Shown piece by piece: positions 24,854 to 33,121 of a stretch of 64,000 nt of DNA (position 1 is the stretch's first letter; each line of letters opens with the position of its first letter). A model generated the notes under the pieces. The model was not told the DNA's origin. It saw nothing but the letters and a program-made list of their open reading frames with translations, and did no database searches. Location: assembly GCF_007421815.1 (NCBI RefSeq), contig NZ_VLNT01000002.1:268634-332633 (forward strand). Direction: 5' to 3'. Both the position numbers and the translations under genes were made by a program. This stretch comes from Aeromicrobium piscarium (GTDB lineage: Bacteria > Actinomycetota > Actinomycetes > Propionibacteriales > Nocardioidaceae).

Positions 24854-25987
24854 GTGCCCGCCGAACGGATGCTGCCCACGACAGAAGCAGAGGACCTGAT
24901 CGGCCTCACCCGTCGTATCGTCGACGAGCAGCTGCGCCCCGTCGTCGACTCCCACGAGCGCCAGGGCACCTTTCCGCGCGACACCTTCCGAACCCTCGGC
25001 CGAGCGGGCCTGCTCGGACTCCCCTATCCCGAGGAGTACGGCGGTGGCGGCCAGCCCTATGAGGTCTACCTCCAGGTGCTCGAGGAGATCGGCACCGCGT
25101 GGGCCTCGGTCGGGGTGGGAACGAGCGTGCACGCACTGTCGTGCTTCGGCCTGTTCACCGCGGGCACGCAGGACCAGCGGGAGCGCTGGCTTCCCGACAT
25201 GCTCGGCGGCGAACTGCTCGGCGCCTACTGCCTCTCGGAGGCCCACGCCGGCTCGGACCCCGCAGCCATGCGCACCACGGCCCGGCGCGCGGGAGACGAG
25301 TACGTCATCGATGGCGCCAAGGCCTGGACCACGCACGGCGGCCAGGCCGACTTCTACAAGGTGATGGCCAAGACCGACGCAGGCATCACCTGCTTCCTCG
25401 TGCCTGCCGACGCCGACGGACTCAACGCGGACCCGCCCGAGGACAAGATGGGCCTGATGGGCTCGACCACGGCGACGATGCTGTTCGACGGCGTGAGGAT
25501 CCCCGTCGAGCGCCGCCTCGGCGACGAGGGACAGGGGCTGTCCATCGCGCTGGCCGGCCTGGACGCCGGACGCCTGGGAATCGCGGCAGTCGCGACCGGA
25601 GTGGCCCAGGGCGCACTGGACGTCGCCATCTCCTACGCCAAGGAACGCGAGACCTTCGGCAAGCCGATCATCGACCACCAGGGACTCACCTTCGTCCTCG
25701 CCGACATGGCCGCCGCGGTGGAGTCGGCCCGGGCGACCTATCTCGCGGCCGCCCGGCGACGCGACGCGGGACTCCCCTTCGGACAGCAGGCCTCGATCGC
25801 CAAGCTCGTCGCGACCGACAACGCGATGAAGGTGACCACCGACGCCGTCCAGGTCCTCGGCGGAGCCGGTTACACGCGCGACTTCCCCGTCGAGCGCTAC
25901 ATGCGCGAGACCAAGATCATGCAGATTTTCGAAGGCACCAATCAGATCCAACGCCTCGTCATCGGACGCGGGCTGAAGAAGCAGTAG
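24854..25987 (+). CDS. Acyl-CoA dehydrogenase
   Basis: The 377-residue flavoenzyme has the family motifs YCLSEAHAGSDPAAM (about 127-141), the FAD-binding KAWTTHG, and the C-terminal RYMRETKIMQIFEGTNQIQR containing the catalytic glutamate (IFEGT). It oxidises an acyl-CoA to the trans-2-enoyl-CoA. GTG 24854 follows AAAGGGG by five bases. With the divergent TetR-crotonase pair it forms a small fatty or branched acyl-CoA degradation unit. Confidence 0.94.
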   Translation: MPAERMLPTTEAEDLIGLTRRIVDEQLRPVVDSHERQGTFPRDTFRTLGRAGLLGLPYPEEYGGGGQPYEVYLQVLEEIGTAWASVGVGTSVHALSCFGLFTAGTQDQRERWLPDMLGGELLGAYCLSEAHAGSDPAAMRTTARRAGDEYVIDGAKAWTTHGGQADFYKVMAKTDAGITCFLVPADADGLNADPPEDKMGLMGSTTATMLFDGVRIPVERRLGDEGQGLSIALAGLDAGRLGIAAVATGVAQGALDVAISYAKERETFGKPIIDHQGLTFVLADMAAAVESARATYLAAARRRDAGLPFGQQASIAKLVATDNAMKVTTDAVQVLGGAGYTRDFPVERYMRETKIMQIFEGTNQIQRLVIGRGLKKQ

Positions 25988-26059
25988 TCCGACCGGCCTG
26001 CGAGCGCTTGGCCACCGTGGTCTCCTGGACCTACGGCCATTCACTGAGGAGGTTCCATC

Positions 26060-26200
26060 ATGACCGATCCGTTGATCGAGCCCGCGGCGGCCGAGGACGT
26101 CGCCGAACAGCATGAGGACGTCTGGGAGGACGAGGAGCCCGATCAGGTCGTGCTCCCCGACGAAGAGCGCCCTGTCCCCCTCGACGAACCCGAGAGCTGA
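26060..26200 (+). CDS. Small acidic protein (46 residues), unknown
   Basis: This short frame has a strong ribosome site GAGGAGG shortly before ATG 26060. It encodes 46 residues from MTDPLIEPAAAEDV to LDEPES, of which about a third are Asp/Glu, with no predicted structure. The TGA at 26198-26200 lies just before a palindrome. The ribosome site and biased composition support translation, but no family was recognised. Confidence 0.6.
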   Translation: MTDPLIEPAAAEDVAEQHEDVWEDEEPDQVVLPDEERPVPLDEPES

Positions 26201-26215
26201 GCCGCTCCCCCGCAG

Positions 26216-26266
26216 GCGGTGAGCTGTCCCGCGCTTCGTGCCCCCACCTGCGGGACGGCTCACCGC
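26216..26266. repeat. GCGGTGA-type palindrome
   Basis: GCGGTGAGCTGTCCCGC (26216-26232) pairs with GCGGGACGGCTCACCGC (26250-26266) at 16 of 17 positions around a 17-base loop. The GCGGTGA end resembles the repeats at 37217 and 38086. It lies between the small acidic gene and the convergent small membrane protein. Confidence 0.68.
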
Positions 26267-26337
26267 TCGCGTCCGACGACGCGAACGAGCTCAGCGGGGG
26301 TGAAGCGTGCCCGGTCGTTGCCGTCTTCGCCGGCTCG

Positions 26338-26499
26338 TCAGAGGATCGTGACGGCCGTGAACGCGATGAACGCCGAGCCCGTCAGAGCGGTGAGTGCTCC
26401 CCCGGCGAACACCAGTCCGTCCTTATGCTTGCGGCGCCCGATCACGAGGGTGGCGATCCCCACAGCGAGCAACAGGACCAACCGCACTGCGACGGGCAT
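26338..26499 (-). CDS. Small membrane protein, two helices
   Basis: The 53-residue product starts at ATG 26499 with GGAGG four to five bases upstream. It consists of two hydrophobic segments, AVRLVLLLAVGIATLVIG (4-21) and GLVFAGGALTALTGSAFIAF (28-47), joined by the basic turn RRKHKD. A hairpin in the membrane with the loop inside is predicted. No function is recognised. Confidence 0.65.
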   Translation of the reverse strand: MPVAVRLVLLLAVGIATLVIGRRKHKDGLVFAGGALTALTGSAFIAFTAVTIL

Positions 26500-26610
26500 T
26501 TTTCCTCCGATACGAGAACAAATTGACGTGATGTCATCCATGATGAGGCATCGGCCGCCAGAACCCGTCATCGGCGCGATTTGATCTGTGTCACATCCGG
26601 AGATCGCCCG

Positions 26611-27744
26611 TCAACGAGACCGCCCGGCTCCCCGTAGAACGCTCTCGGGCGCCACCGCGTCGACCCCGAGCGCCTCACCCACAGCCGGTTGCGTGAGCTC
26701 GCCGGCATGCACGTTCAACCCCGCGGCGAATCCCTTGTCGGCTTCGAGGGCGGCGAGCCATCCGTCGCGCGCGAGCCGCTGGACATACGGCAGCGTGACG
26801 TTGGTGAGAGCCATGGTCGACGTGCGGGGCACCGAGCCCGGCATGTTGGCCACACAATAGAAGACGGAATCGTGGACGCGGAACGTCGGATCGTCGTGCG
26901 TGGTGGGCCGCGAGTCCTCGAAGCAGCCACCCTGGTCGATCGAGATGTCCACCAGTACCGTGCCGGACCGAAGCCGGGCCACCAGCTCGTTGCTGACCAG
27001 CGTCGGCGCCTTGGCACCGGGCACGAGCACCGCCCCGATGACGAGATCGGCGTCGAGCAGCCGCTCCTCGATCACCTGGGGATTGGACGCGAGGGTCGTG
27101 AGACGACCACCGAACTGCTCGTCGAGCTCCCGCAGCCGCGGCAGCGACAGATCGAGCACCGTCACCCTGGCGCCCATCCCGAGGGCTATGGTCGCCGCAT
27201 GGGTACCGGAGACGCCTCCTCCGAGAACGACGACCTCCGCCGGCTGGACCCCGGGGACACCACCGAGCAGCACACCTCGGCCGCCGGCGGGAGCCATCAG
27301 GTGGTAGGCGCCGACCTGCGCGGCGAGGCGTCCGGCCACCTCGGACATCGGCGCCAGCAGCGGCAGGCCGCCGTCCGGCCCCTCGACCGTCTCGTAGGCG
27401 ATGGCGGTCGTGCCGCTCGCCATGAGCGCCTCAGCGGTATCGCGATCCGCGGCCAGATGCAGGTAGGTGAACAGCACCTGGCCGGCCCGCAGCCGGTCGT
27501 ACTCGGCGGCCACCGGCTCCTTGACCTTGAGCAGCAGCTCGGCCTCTTCCCAGACATCCGTGGCCGTCTCGTACAGCCGGGCACCACTCGCGCGGTACTC
27601 GTCATCGGCGAAGTGCGAGCCCTCTCCTGCCCCGGCCTCCACGATCACCTCATGGCCGTCAGCCACCAGCGTGGCAGCACCCGCCGGCGTCAGCGCCACA
27701 CGGTCCTCGTGATTCTTCAACTCCGTGACGACGCCGACTCGCAT
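26611..27744 (-). CDS. ald: Alanine dehydrogenase
   Basis: The 377-residue enzyme interconverts L-alanine with pyruvate and ammonium using NAD. Characteristic parts are [20 protein letters not shown], the substrate-binding lysine in LLKVKEP (about 73-79), the histidine in YLHLAAD, the NAD-binding [14 protein letters not shown] (about 170) and [10 protein letters not shown] near the C-terminus. Length and motifs are full. It stands alone, divergent from the NTF2-like gene at 27798. Confidence 0.96.
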   Translation of the reverse strand: MRVGVVTELKNHEDRVALTPAGAATLVADGHEVIVEAGAGEGSHFADDEYRASGARLYETATDVWEEAELLLKVKEPVAAEYDRLRAGQVLFTYLHLAADRDTAEALMASGTTAIAYETVEGPDGGLPLLAPMSEVAGRLAAQVGAYHLMAPAGGRGVLLGGVPGVQPAEVVVLGGGVSGTHAATIALGMGARVTVLDLSLPRLRELDEQFGGRLTTLASNPQVIEERLLDADLVIGAVLVPGAKAPTLVSNELVARLRSGTVLVDISIDQGGCFEDSRPTTHDDPTFRVHDSVFYCVANMPGSVPRTSTMALTNVTLPYVQRLARDGWLAALEADKGFAAGLNVHAGELTQPAVGEALGVDAVAPESVLRGAGRSR

Positions 27745-27797
27745 GCAGCAACATCATCAGACCTGAGAGCGCCGCGCAACCGCGCTACGGTCGATCT

Positions 27798-28166
27798 ATG
27801 GACGCGACGCTGGAGGAACTGCTGACCCTCGAACGCGTGGGCTGGGACGCCCTGTGTTCGAGCTCTGGAGCCGGCTTCTACGGGGACCTGATGACCGAGG
27901 ACGGCGTGATGGTCCTCGCGGACGGTTCGGTGTTCGACCGTGCGGCCGTCGTGACCTCGCTCGACGGCGCCCCGGCGTGGGACGAGTACACGATCGACGA
28001 TCCCCGATTGGTCCGGGTGGGCGACGAGGCTGCCCTCGTCTATGCCGCGGAAGCCCGGCGCGGTGACACCACCTTCGTCGCGCGGATGTCGAGCGTCTAC
28101 GTCCACGAGGGCGACCGCTGGCGGCTGGCGCTGTATCAGCAGACGCCCACGGGCGCCGCAGGCTGA
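27798..28166 (+). CDS. NTF2-like protein (SnoaL/DUF4440 type)
   Basis: The 122-residue protein is a single cone-shaped NTF2-like domain. TLEELLTLERVGWDAL opens the fold, and FVARMSSVYVHEGDRWRLAL (about 93-112) is its typical last strands. Members range from ketosteroid isomerases to binding proteins, so no reaction can be named. TACGGT lies six bases before the ATG, pointing to a leaderless message. Confidence 0.8.
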   Translation: MDATLEELLTLERVGWDALCSSSGAGFYGDLMTEDGVMVLADGSVFDRAAVVTSLDGAPAWDEYTIDDPRLVRVGDEAALVYAAEARRGDTTFVARMSSVYVHEGDRWRLALYQQTPTGAAG

Positions 28167-28194
28167 CGCACCGTCCTGCGAAGCGGGCGGTGTG
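28167..28194 (+). terminator. Short hairpin after the NTF2-like gene
   Basis: CGCACCGTCC (28167-28176) pairs with GGGCGGTGTG (28185-28194) at most positions around an eight-base loop, directly after the stop. The end word GGGCGGTG matches other repeats in this window. Confidence 0.45.
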
Positions 28195-28241
28195 GCCCTA
28201 CGGTCGAAGAGAGCCATCACCGATCCTGAGGAGGACTCCCT

Positions 28242-29063
28242 ATGGCGACCATCGACGCGGCGGGCACCACCCTGGCCTATGAGGACACCGGCGGCGACGG
28301 GCGTCCCGTCGTCCTGATCCACGGCTGGCCGCTGAGCGGCGCGTCCTGGTCCGGCCAGGTGCCCGCCCTCACCGACGCCGGCTACCGCGTCATCACCTAC
28401 GATCGCCGCGGTTTCGGTGCCTCCAGCAAGCCCGATGACGGCTACGACTACGACACCTTCGCCGCCGATCTTGCCGCCCTGCTGGACTCACTCGATCTCA
28501 CCGACGCGACTCTCGTCGGCTTCTCGATGGGTGGCGGCGAGGTGGCTCGCTACCTCGGGCGCCACGGATCGCAGAGGGTCCGCTCGGCGGTGTTCGCCGG
28601 TGCCGTGCCCCCGTACCTACTGATCACCGGCGACAATCCCCACGGCGGCCTCCAGGACAGCGACGTCCAGGAGATGATCGACGGCATCGCGGAGGACCGC
28701 GAGGGCTTTCTGAACGACTTCAGCGTGACCTTCTTCTCCGCCGATGACGAGCTCAAGGTCAGCGACGACCAGCGCAAACAGGCCTTCGCGCTCTCCGCGC
28801 CGGCGAGCGACGCGGCCATCCAGGGATGCATCGATGCCTTCGGCCGCACCGACTTCCGGGCGGACTTGGAGCGGATCGACGTCCCGGCACTCGTGATCCA
28901 CGGCGACGCGGATGCCATCGTGCCCTTCGAGGTCTCGGGCAAGCGGACCGCCGAACTGGTCGATGACGCCGAACTTCAGGTGATCGACGGTGGCCCGCAC
29001 GGCTTCACCGTGAGCCATGCGGACGATTTCAACGCCGCGCTCGTGGGCTTCCTCGCACGCTGA
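28242..29063 (+). CDS. Alpha/beta hydrolase (arylesterase/haloperoxidase-like)
   Basis: The 273-residue enzyme has the catalytic serine in GFSMGGGE (Ser95), the acid in HGDADAIVP and the histidine in GGPHGF. The oxyanion region is LIHGWPLSGASW, and YDRRGFGASS is typical of the non-haem chloroperoxidase/arylesterase group. These cytosolic enzymes hydrolyse esters and can make peracids in vitro; the natural substrate is unknown. GAGGAGG forms a strong ribosome site. Confidence 0.9.
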   Translation: MATIDAAGTTLAYEDTGGDGRPVVLIHGWPLSGASWSGQVPALTDAGYRVITYDRRGFGASSKPDDGYDYDTFAADLAALLDSLDLTDATLVGFSMGGGEVARYLGRHGSQRVRSAVFAGAVPPYLLITGDNPHGGLQDSDVQEMIDGIAEDREGFLNDFSVTFFSADDELKVSDDQRKQAFALSAPASDAAIQGCIDAFGRTDFRADLERIDVPALVIHGDADAIVPFEVSGKRTAELVDDAELQVIDGGPHGFTVSHADDFNAALVGFLAR

Positions 29064-29078
29064 ACCCTCGTAGCGTGG

Positions 29079-29138
29079 CGGACCGATGATGATGCGCCGT
29101 GGTCGCTCCGGCCGCCGTAACGCATCATCCTCGGTCCG
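29079..29138. repeat. Palindromic element
   Basis: CGGACCGATGATGATGCG (29079-29096) is repeated inverted at 29121-29138 with one mismatch in 18 and a 24-base loop. It lies between the hydrolase stop and the DUF817 gene. Confidence 0.68.
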
Positions 29139-29163
29139 ATGCCGGTCCGGCTAGCCTGGGCCG

Positions 29164-30033
29164 ATGCGCGACGACCACCCGTCCGACGATCTGACAGCCG
29201 TCGAACGACGCCTCCATCAGTGGGCTAACGCGCTACTGGCCGACGCACCAGCGGACGGCGCCCGGGCGAAGCTGGTCGAGTTCCTCGTCTTCGGCGCCAA
29301 ACAGGCCTGGGCCTGCGTCTTCGGCGCCGCGATGCTGGTCCTCATCATGGCCGCGCGGCTGTGGTATCCCGATGACGCCGCGCTCGCTCGCAATGACTTC
29401 CTCGTCATCACCGCGGTGGCGATCCAGGTGACGATGATCGCGACGAAGCTCGAGACCGGACGCGAGCTCATCGTCATCATCATGTTCCATGTCGTCGGCA
29501 CGGCGATGGAGCTGTTCAAGACCGATGTCGGCTCGTGGGAGTACCCCGGGGAGGGCGCGCTGCACCTGGGCGCCGTTCCCCTCTACACGGGATTCATGTA
29601 CGCGGCCGTGGGCTCCTATCTCGTGCGCGTCTACCGTCTCTCGGATCTGCGCTTCGATCGCTACCCGCCTCGCTGGATCACCTCGGTGCTGGCCGTGCTG
29701 ATCTACGCCAACTTCTTCACCCACCACTACGTCTACGACCTCCGTTGGTTCCTGGTCGCGGCCGTCTTGGCGCTGTACGCCCCCACGGTAATGCACTTCC
29801 GGGTGTTCCGAGGCGTGCACAGGATGCCCGTGCTCGTGGCCTTCGTGGGCGTTGCCTTCTTCATCTGGGTCGCCGAGAACATCGGCACGGCCTCGGGCGC
29901 CTGGCTCTACCCGACGCAGGTCGACGACTGGCACCTTGTGTCGCTCAACAAGATGGTGTCGTGGTTCCTGCTGATGATCATCTCGGTGGTGATGGTCACC
30001 TGGGTCGACAAGCCGAGGCCTCCCGAACGCTGA
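29164..30033 (+). CDS. DUF817 family membrane protein
   Basis: The 289-residue protein has about eight membrane helices and the features of DUF817: LVEFLVFGAKQAWACVFGA near residue 40, GSWEYPGEGALHLGAVPLYT in the middle, and NIGTASGAWLYPTQVDDWHL near 241-260. The conserved Trp, His and Glu residues inside helices suggest a cofactor or substrate site, but the family is uncharacterised. TAGCCT lies six bases before the ATG, consistent with a leaderless message. Confidence 0.9.
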   Translation: MRDDHPSDDLTAVERRLHQWANALLADAPADGARAKLVEFLVFGAKQAWACVFGAAMLVLIMAARLWYPDDAALARNDFLVITAVAIQVTMIATKLETGRELIVIIMFHVVGTAMELFKTDVGSWEYPGEGALHLGAVPLYTGFMYAAVGSYLVRVYRLSDLRFDRYPPRWITSVLAVLIYANFFTHHYVYDLRWFLVAAVLALYAPTVMHFRVFRGVHRMPVLVAFVGVAFFIWVAENIGTASGAWLYPTQVDDWHLVSLNKMVSWFLLMIISVVMVTWVDKPRPPER

Positions 30034-30070
30034 GCACACGGACCCCAGCCAGCCCACCACCCGGTCCAGA

Positions 30071-30132
30071 TACCGCGAGTGGTGCACATTCGCCCCGAAT
30101 CCGCCGAGGGCGAATCTGCACCACTCGCGGTA
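30071..30132. repeat. Palindromic repeat, family B (copy 1)
   Basis: Two 25-base arms (30071-30095 and 30108-30132) are inverted copies with a single mismatch around a 12-base loop. The arm begins TACCGCGAGTGGTGCACATT. A second copy of the same element lies at 45824-45880. It sits between the convergent DUF817 and hydrolase genes. Confidence 0.8.
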
Positions 30133-30160
30133 CCACCATCACGCGCGCTGGACGCCGCGG

Positions 30161-30991
30161 CTACCGAGGGGCGGCGGCGTCGGCGAGGCGGGACATCGCT
30201 TCTGCGATCGGGCGTCCGAACATCACCGCGTCATTGTGTCCCACGCCGTCGAGCACGAGCTCCTCATGCAGGTTGGCCGTCGATGCGGCGACCTCGACGC
30301 TCAGCGCGGACGGAACGATATCGTCATCGGTCCCGTGGACGACCGTGACGGGAACATCGGACTCTGCCAGGTACTCCGCGACGGGGAACCGATCGCGCAG
30401 CAGTGCGGCGCCCGGCCATCCGTAGTGTTCCCGGGCGACCGCCGCGAAATCGGTGAACGGCGAGCGCAACAGGACTCCCGCCGGCGGATGCGTGCTCTGC
30501 AAGCGGGCCACGACCCCGGTGCCGATCGACTCCCCCAGATAGAGCGTCCGCTCGGGAACGAAGCCCTCGTTCGCGAGCGCCTCCACGGCGGCGACCGCAT
30601 CGCGGGCGAGCCCGTCCTGCGAGGGGCTCCCCTCGTTGCCGCCGTAGCCGCGGTAATCCAGGAGCAGGACGGTGAAGCCCTCCCCGGCCAGGTGGCGTGC
30701 GATGCCGAGGCGTCCCTCACGGTTGCCGCCGTTGCCGGGGGCATAGAGCACTGCCGCCTCACGGTCGGCTGCCGCGTCGGGAGGGATGAGCCAGGCATCA
30801 AGCTTCACGCCATCGCTCGCGGTGAAGGCGAGATCGCGACCGCCCTCGACCGCTTGGGCTGCCGGGCCGACCGGCGTCGTATCGGGCACGAAGACCAGGG
30901 ACCGCTGCAAGGCCCAGGCGAGCGCCACCGCCCCACCGGCAGCAGCGACGATCGTCGCGATCACGGCCGCCAGTCGTCGCCTGCTGGTCAT
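30161..30991 (-). CDS. Membrane-anchored alpha/beta hydrolase (BEM46-like)
   Basis: The 276-residue protein starts with a signal anchor (about 6-30), so the enzyme likely faces outside. The nucleophile is Ser155 in GESIGTG, the acid lies in GTDDDIVP and the histidine in GHND. YAPGNGGNREGR and DYRGYGGNEGSPS are typical of the ABHD13/BEM46 group. The substrate is unknown. ATG 30991 begins just before the hydrophobic segment; the frame farther upstream covers another gene and was not included. Confidence 0.86.
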   Translation of the reverse strand: MTSRRRLAAVIATIVAAAGGAVALAWALQRSLVFVPDTTPVGPAAQAVEGGRDLAFTASDGVKLDAWLIPPDAAADREAAVLYAPGNGGNREGRLGIARHLAGEGFTVLLLDYRGYGGNEGSPSQDGLARDAVAAVEALANEGFVPERTLYLGESIGTGVVARLQSTHPPAGVLLRSPFTDFAAVAREHYGWPGAALLRDRFPVAEYLAESDVPVTVVHGTDDDIVPSALSVEVAASTANLHEELVLDGVGHNDAVMFGRPIAEAMSRLADAAAPR

Positions 30992-31010
30992 CGTTCCATC
31001 GTCGCAGGTG

Positions 31011-31178
31011 TCACAACCGCCGGGGGCTGCACCGCAATTCGTCGACCTGCTCTCCCCCATCGCAGCGCAGGAGCGCGATGACCATCTCGCCGCTGAGCTG
31101 ACCGTCGTCGAGCACGCTCCAGGTTCCGCCGAACTGCTCCCATCGCCGCAGCACCGCCGACACGTCCGTGTCCTCCAT
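31011..31178 (-). CDS. Small conserved-looking protein (55 residues)
   Basis: The frame from ATG 31178 encodes 55 residues, including VLRRWEQFGGTWSVL (10-24) and VIALLRCDGGEQVDELRC. Short proteins with a W-x2-x-GGTW start and an RCDGGEEVDR core are, from memory, common in actinobacteria and of unknown function. It lies 19 bases upstream of the hydrolase on the same strand and is divergent from arsR. Longer upstream reading is a shadow of arsR. Confidence 0.62.
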   Translation of the reverse strand: MEDTDVSAVLRRWEQFGGTWSVLDDGQLSGEMVIALLRCDGGEQVDELRCSPRRL

Positions 31179-31225
31179 CCCCCCATGGTCGCACGACCGG
31201 ACCTTGACGGGGCCCGGCGATCGAG

Positions 31226-31248
31226 TAATATACAACCAAATGGTTGTA
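31226..31248. promoter_or_regulatory. ArsR operator and leaderless promoter overlapping the start codon
   Basis: TACAACCAAATGGTTGTA (31231-31248) is a perfect eight-base inverted repeat with a two-base centre. The arsR ATG (31240-31242) is inside it. TAATAT (31226-31231) is a good -10 placed eight bases before the ATG. Bound repressor would therefore cover -10, start point and start codon together. Confidence 0.85.
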
Positions 31249-31575
31249 CGTATTGGGCTGACCGATGACGAGGTGGACCGGATCTTCCGGGCCCTCGCCG
31301 ACGCGACCCGACGCGACATCGTCCGCCGGACCCTCACCGGCCCGGCGAGCGTGTCGCACCTCGCCGCCACCTATGACATGTCCTTCGCCGCCGTGCAGAA
31401 GCACGTGGCCGTTCTCGAAGGGGCCGGTCTCGTGACCAAAGAGCCCCAAGGACGCACACGACTCGTGCGCGCCAATCCCGAGACACTTCACCACGCTCAG
31501 CGGCTCCTGGACTCCTATGAGCGGATCTGGCGCGGCCGGATCGCTCGCCTCGACGCCCTCCTCGAGGACGACTGA
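31240..31575 (+). CDS. ArsR-family regulator of an SRPBCC partner
   Basis: The 111-residue winged-helix repressor has RIFRALADATRRDIVRRTL (about 13-31) and the recognition helix around MSFAAVQKHVAVLEGAGLV. No metal-binding cysteines are present, so it is not a classic metal sensor. Regulators of this type are usually paired with an AHSA1/SRPBCC protein, as in the next gene, which may bind the inducer. It probably represses both through the palindrome at its own start. Confidence 0.9.
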   Translation: MVVRIGLTDDEVDRIFRALADATRRDIVRRTLTGPASVSHLAATYDMSFAAVQKHVAVLEGAGLVTKEPQGRTRLVRANPETLHHAQRLLDSYERIWRGRIARLDALLEDD

Positions 31576-31594
31576 CCACAGAGAAAGGCCCATC

Positions 31595-32572
31595 ATGCCC
31601 ATCACCTCCGTCGAGAAGGATCCCGGCGCCCTCACCATCACCGTCACCGCCGAGTTCGAGGTGCCCCTCCGCCGACTCTGGGATGCCTACGCCGATCCGC
31701 GCCAGCTCGAGCGCTTCTGGGGACCTCCGACCTATCCGGCGACCTTCGTGCGCCACGACTTCGCCGAGGGAGGCCGCTCGGACTACTACATGACCGGCCC
31801 GGAGGGCGACAAGTCGGCGGGATTCTGGGAGTTCCTCAGCGTCGATGAGCTGACGTCCTTCGAAGTACGCGACGGCTTCTCAGCCGACGACGGCACTCCG
31901 GATCCGTCCATGCCCAGCATGCGCATGGTCTTCTCCTTCGATGAGACACCCACCGGTTCTCGCGTCACGACCACCACCCACTTCGGCTCCGCCGACGAGC
32001 TCGAGCAGCTCCTCGCGATGGGCATGGATGAGGGCATGCGCCTGGCCATGGGACAGATGGACGAGGTGCTCGCCGACCTCACCTCCTTCACCGCGGGCGA
32101 CGGCACGCGAACCCAGATCATCAGCGATACCCTCGTGCGGGTGAGCCGGGTGATCCGCGGCTCGGTCGAGCAGGTGTGGCGAGCCCATCACGACCCCGAG
32201 CTGCTGCGGCGGTGGCTCCTCGGCCCCGACGGCTGGCGCATGGCCACCTGCGAGGTCGCCGCGAACGTGGGCGACACCTACGTGTACGAGTGGGAGACGC
32301 TCGAGGGTGAGCATCGGTTCGGCTTCACCGGTGAACTCCTCGCATCGGCCTCCCCCTACCGCGAGGTCACGACCGAGCAGATGATCGGCGTGGACGGACC
32401 GAGCACCACCAACGAGCTCACCCTCACGCCAGTCGAGGACGGCACCCTGCTGTCAATCCTCATCACCTACCCGAACGCGGAGCTCCGCGACCAGATCCTC
32501 GCCACCGGGATGACCGACGGCATGGAAGCCAGCTATGCACGACTCGAGGAACAGGTCCTGACAGCCGTCTGA
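31595..32572 (+). CDS. Tandem SRPBCC (AHSA1-like) protein
   Basis: The 325-residue protein contains two SRPBCC/AHSA1 domains: about 10-165 (FEVPLRRLWDAYADPRQLER, FWGPPTYPATF) and about 178-325 (RVIRGSVEQVWRAHHDPELL, RRWLLGPDGW). Each forms a deep hydrophobic ligand cavity. Most relatives paired with ArsR have one domain, so this is a duplication or fusion. It follows arsR by 19 bases in the same operon. The ligand is unknown. Confidence 0.88.
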   Translation: MPITSVEKDPGALTITVTAEFEVPLRRLWDAYADPRQLERFWGPPTYPATFVRHDFAEGGRSDYYMTGPEGDKSAGFWEFLSVDELTSFEVRDGFSADDGTPDPSMPSMRMVFSFDETPTGSRVTTTTHFGSADELEQLLAMGMDEGMRLAMGQMDEVLADLTSFTAGDGTRTQIISDTLVRVSRVIRGSVEQVWRAHHDPELLRRWLLGPDGWRMATCEVAANVGDTYVYEWETLEGEHRFGFTGELLASASPYREVTTEQMIGVDGPSTTNELTLTPVEDGTLLSILITYPNAELRDQILATGMTDGMEASYARLEEQVLTAV

Positions 32573-32679
32573 CGAGGCCGCGCATCGCGACCGACGGAGG
32601 CAAGCAGACGGGCGCTCGAGCGCGCTATGCTGCCCGGAAGAGGGCTCATCCGGGCAGCATCGGCAACGAGGAGATTCCA

Positions 32680-33117
32680 GTGACCAAGACGATCGTGGTG
32701 GGCGTCGACGACAGCGAGAGCGCATCCGCCGCCGCCCGAAAGGCAGCCGAACTCGCACTCGCCTTCGGCGGCGAGCTGCACGTCCTGTCCGCCTACGGCA
32801 AGTTCGAGGCCGAGACCTTCCGCAGCGGTAGCGAGGAGATCCACTTCACCACCGAGAAGGATGCCAGCGACGTCGCGTCCTCGGTCGTGGCAGAGCTCCG
32901 CCGCGACTTCCCTGGGCTGACCCTGTCCTACTCGCCCCTCGAAGGAAAGCCCGGTGAGGCACTCGTGCAGGCGGCCGAACGGCTCGATGCCGACGTGATC
33001 GTCGTGGGCAACAAGCGGGTCCAGGGCATCGCGCGCGTGCTGGGCAGCATCGCGCGCGACGTGGCCGCCCACGCCCCGTGCGATGTCTACATCGCGCACA
33101 CGCACCAGCGACGCTGA
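32680..33117 (+). CDS. Universal stress protein, UspA family
   Basis: The 145-residue protein is one Usp domain: TIVVGVDDSESASAAARKAA at the start and DADVIVVGNKRVQGIARVLG with GSIARDVAAHAPCDVYI at the end, the ATP-binding form of the fold. Such dimers bind ATP in stress or slow growth. GTG 32680 follows GAGGAG by six bases. A -10 TATGCT and a GCCCGG-rich hairpin lie upstream. Confidence 0.92.
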   Translation: MTKTIVVGVDDSESASAAARKAAELALAFGGELHVLSAYGKFEAETFRSGSEEIHFTTEKDASDVASSVVAELRRDFPGLTLSYSPLEGKPGEALVQAAERLDADVIVVGNKRVQGIARVLGSIARDVAAHAPCDVYIAHTHQRR

Positions 33118-33121
33118 CGGT

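Noticed and set aside
24200-26263. A 687-residue protein joining a novel N-terminus to TetR
   Set aside because: Only the last 197 residues form a protein fold. The earlier part is a shadow of the acyl-CoA dehydrogenase on the other strand.
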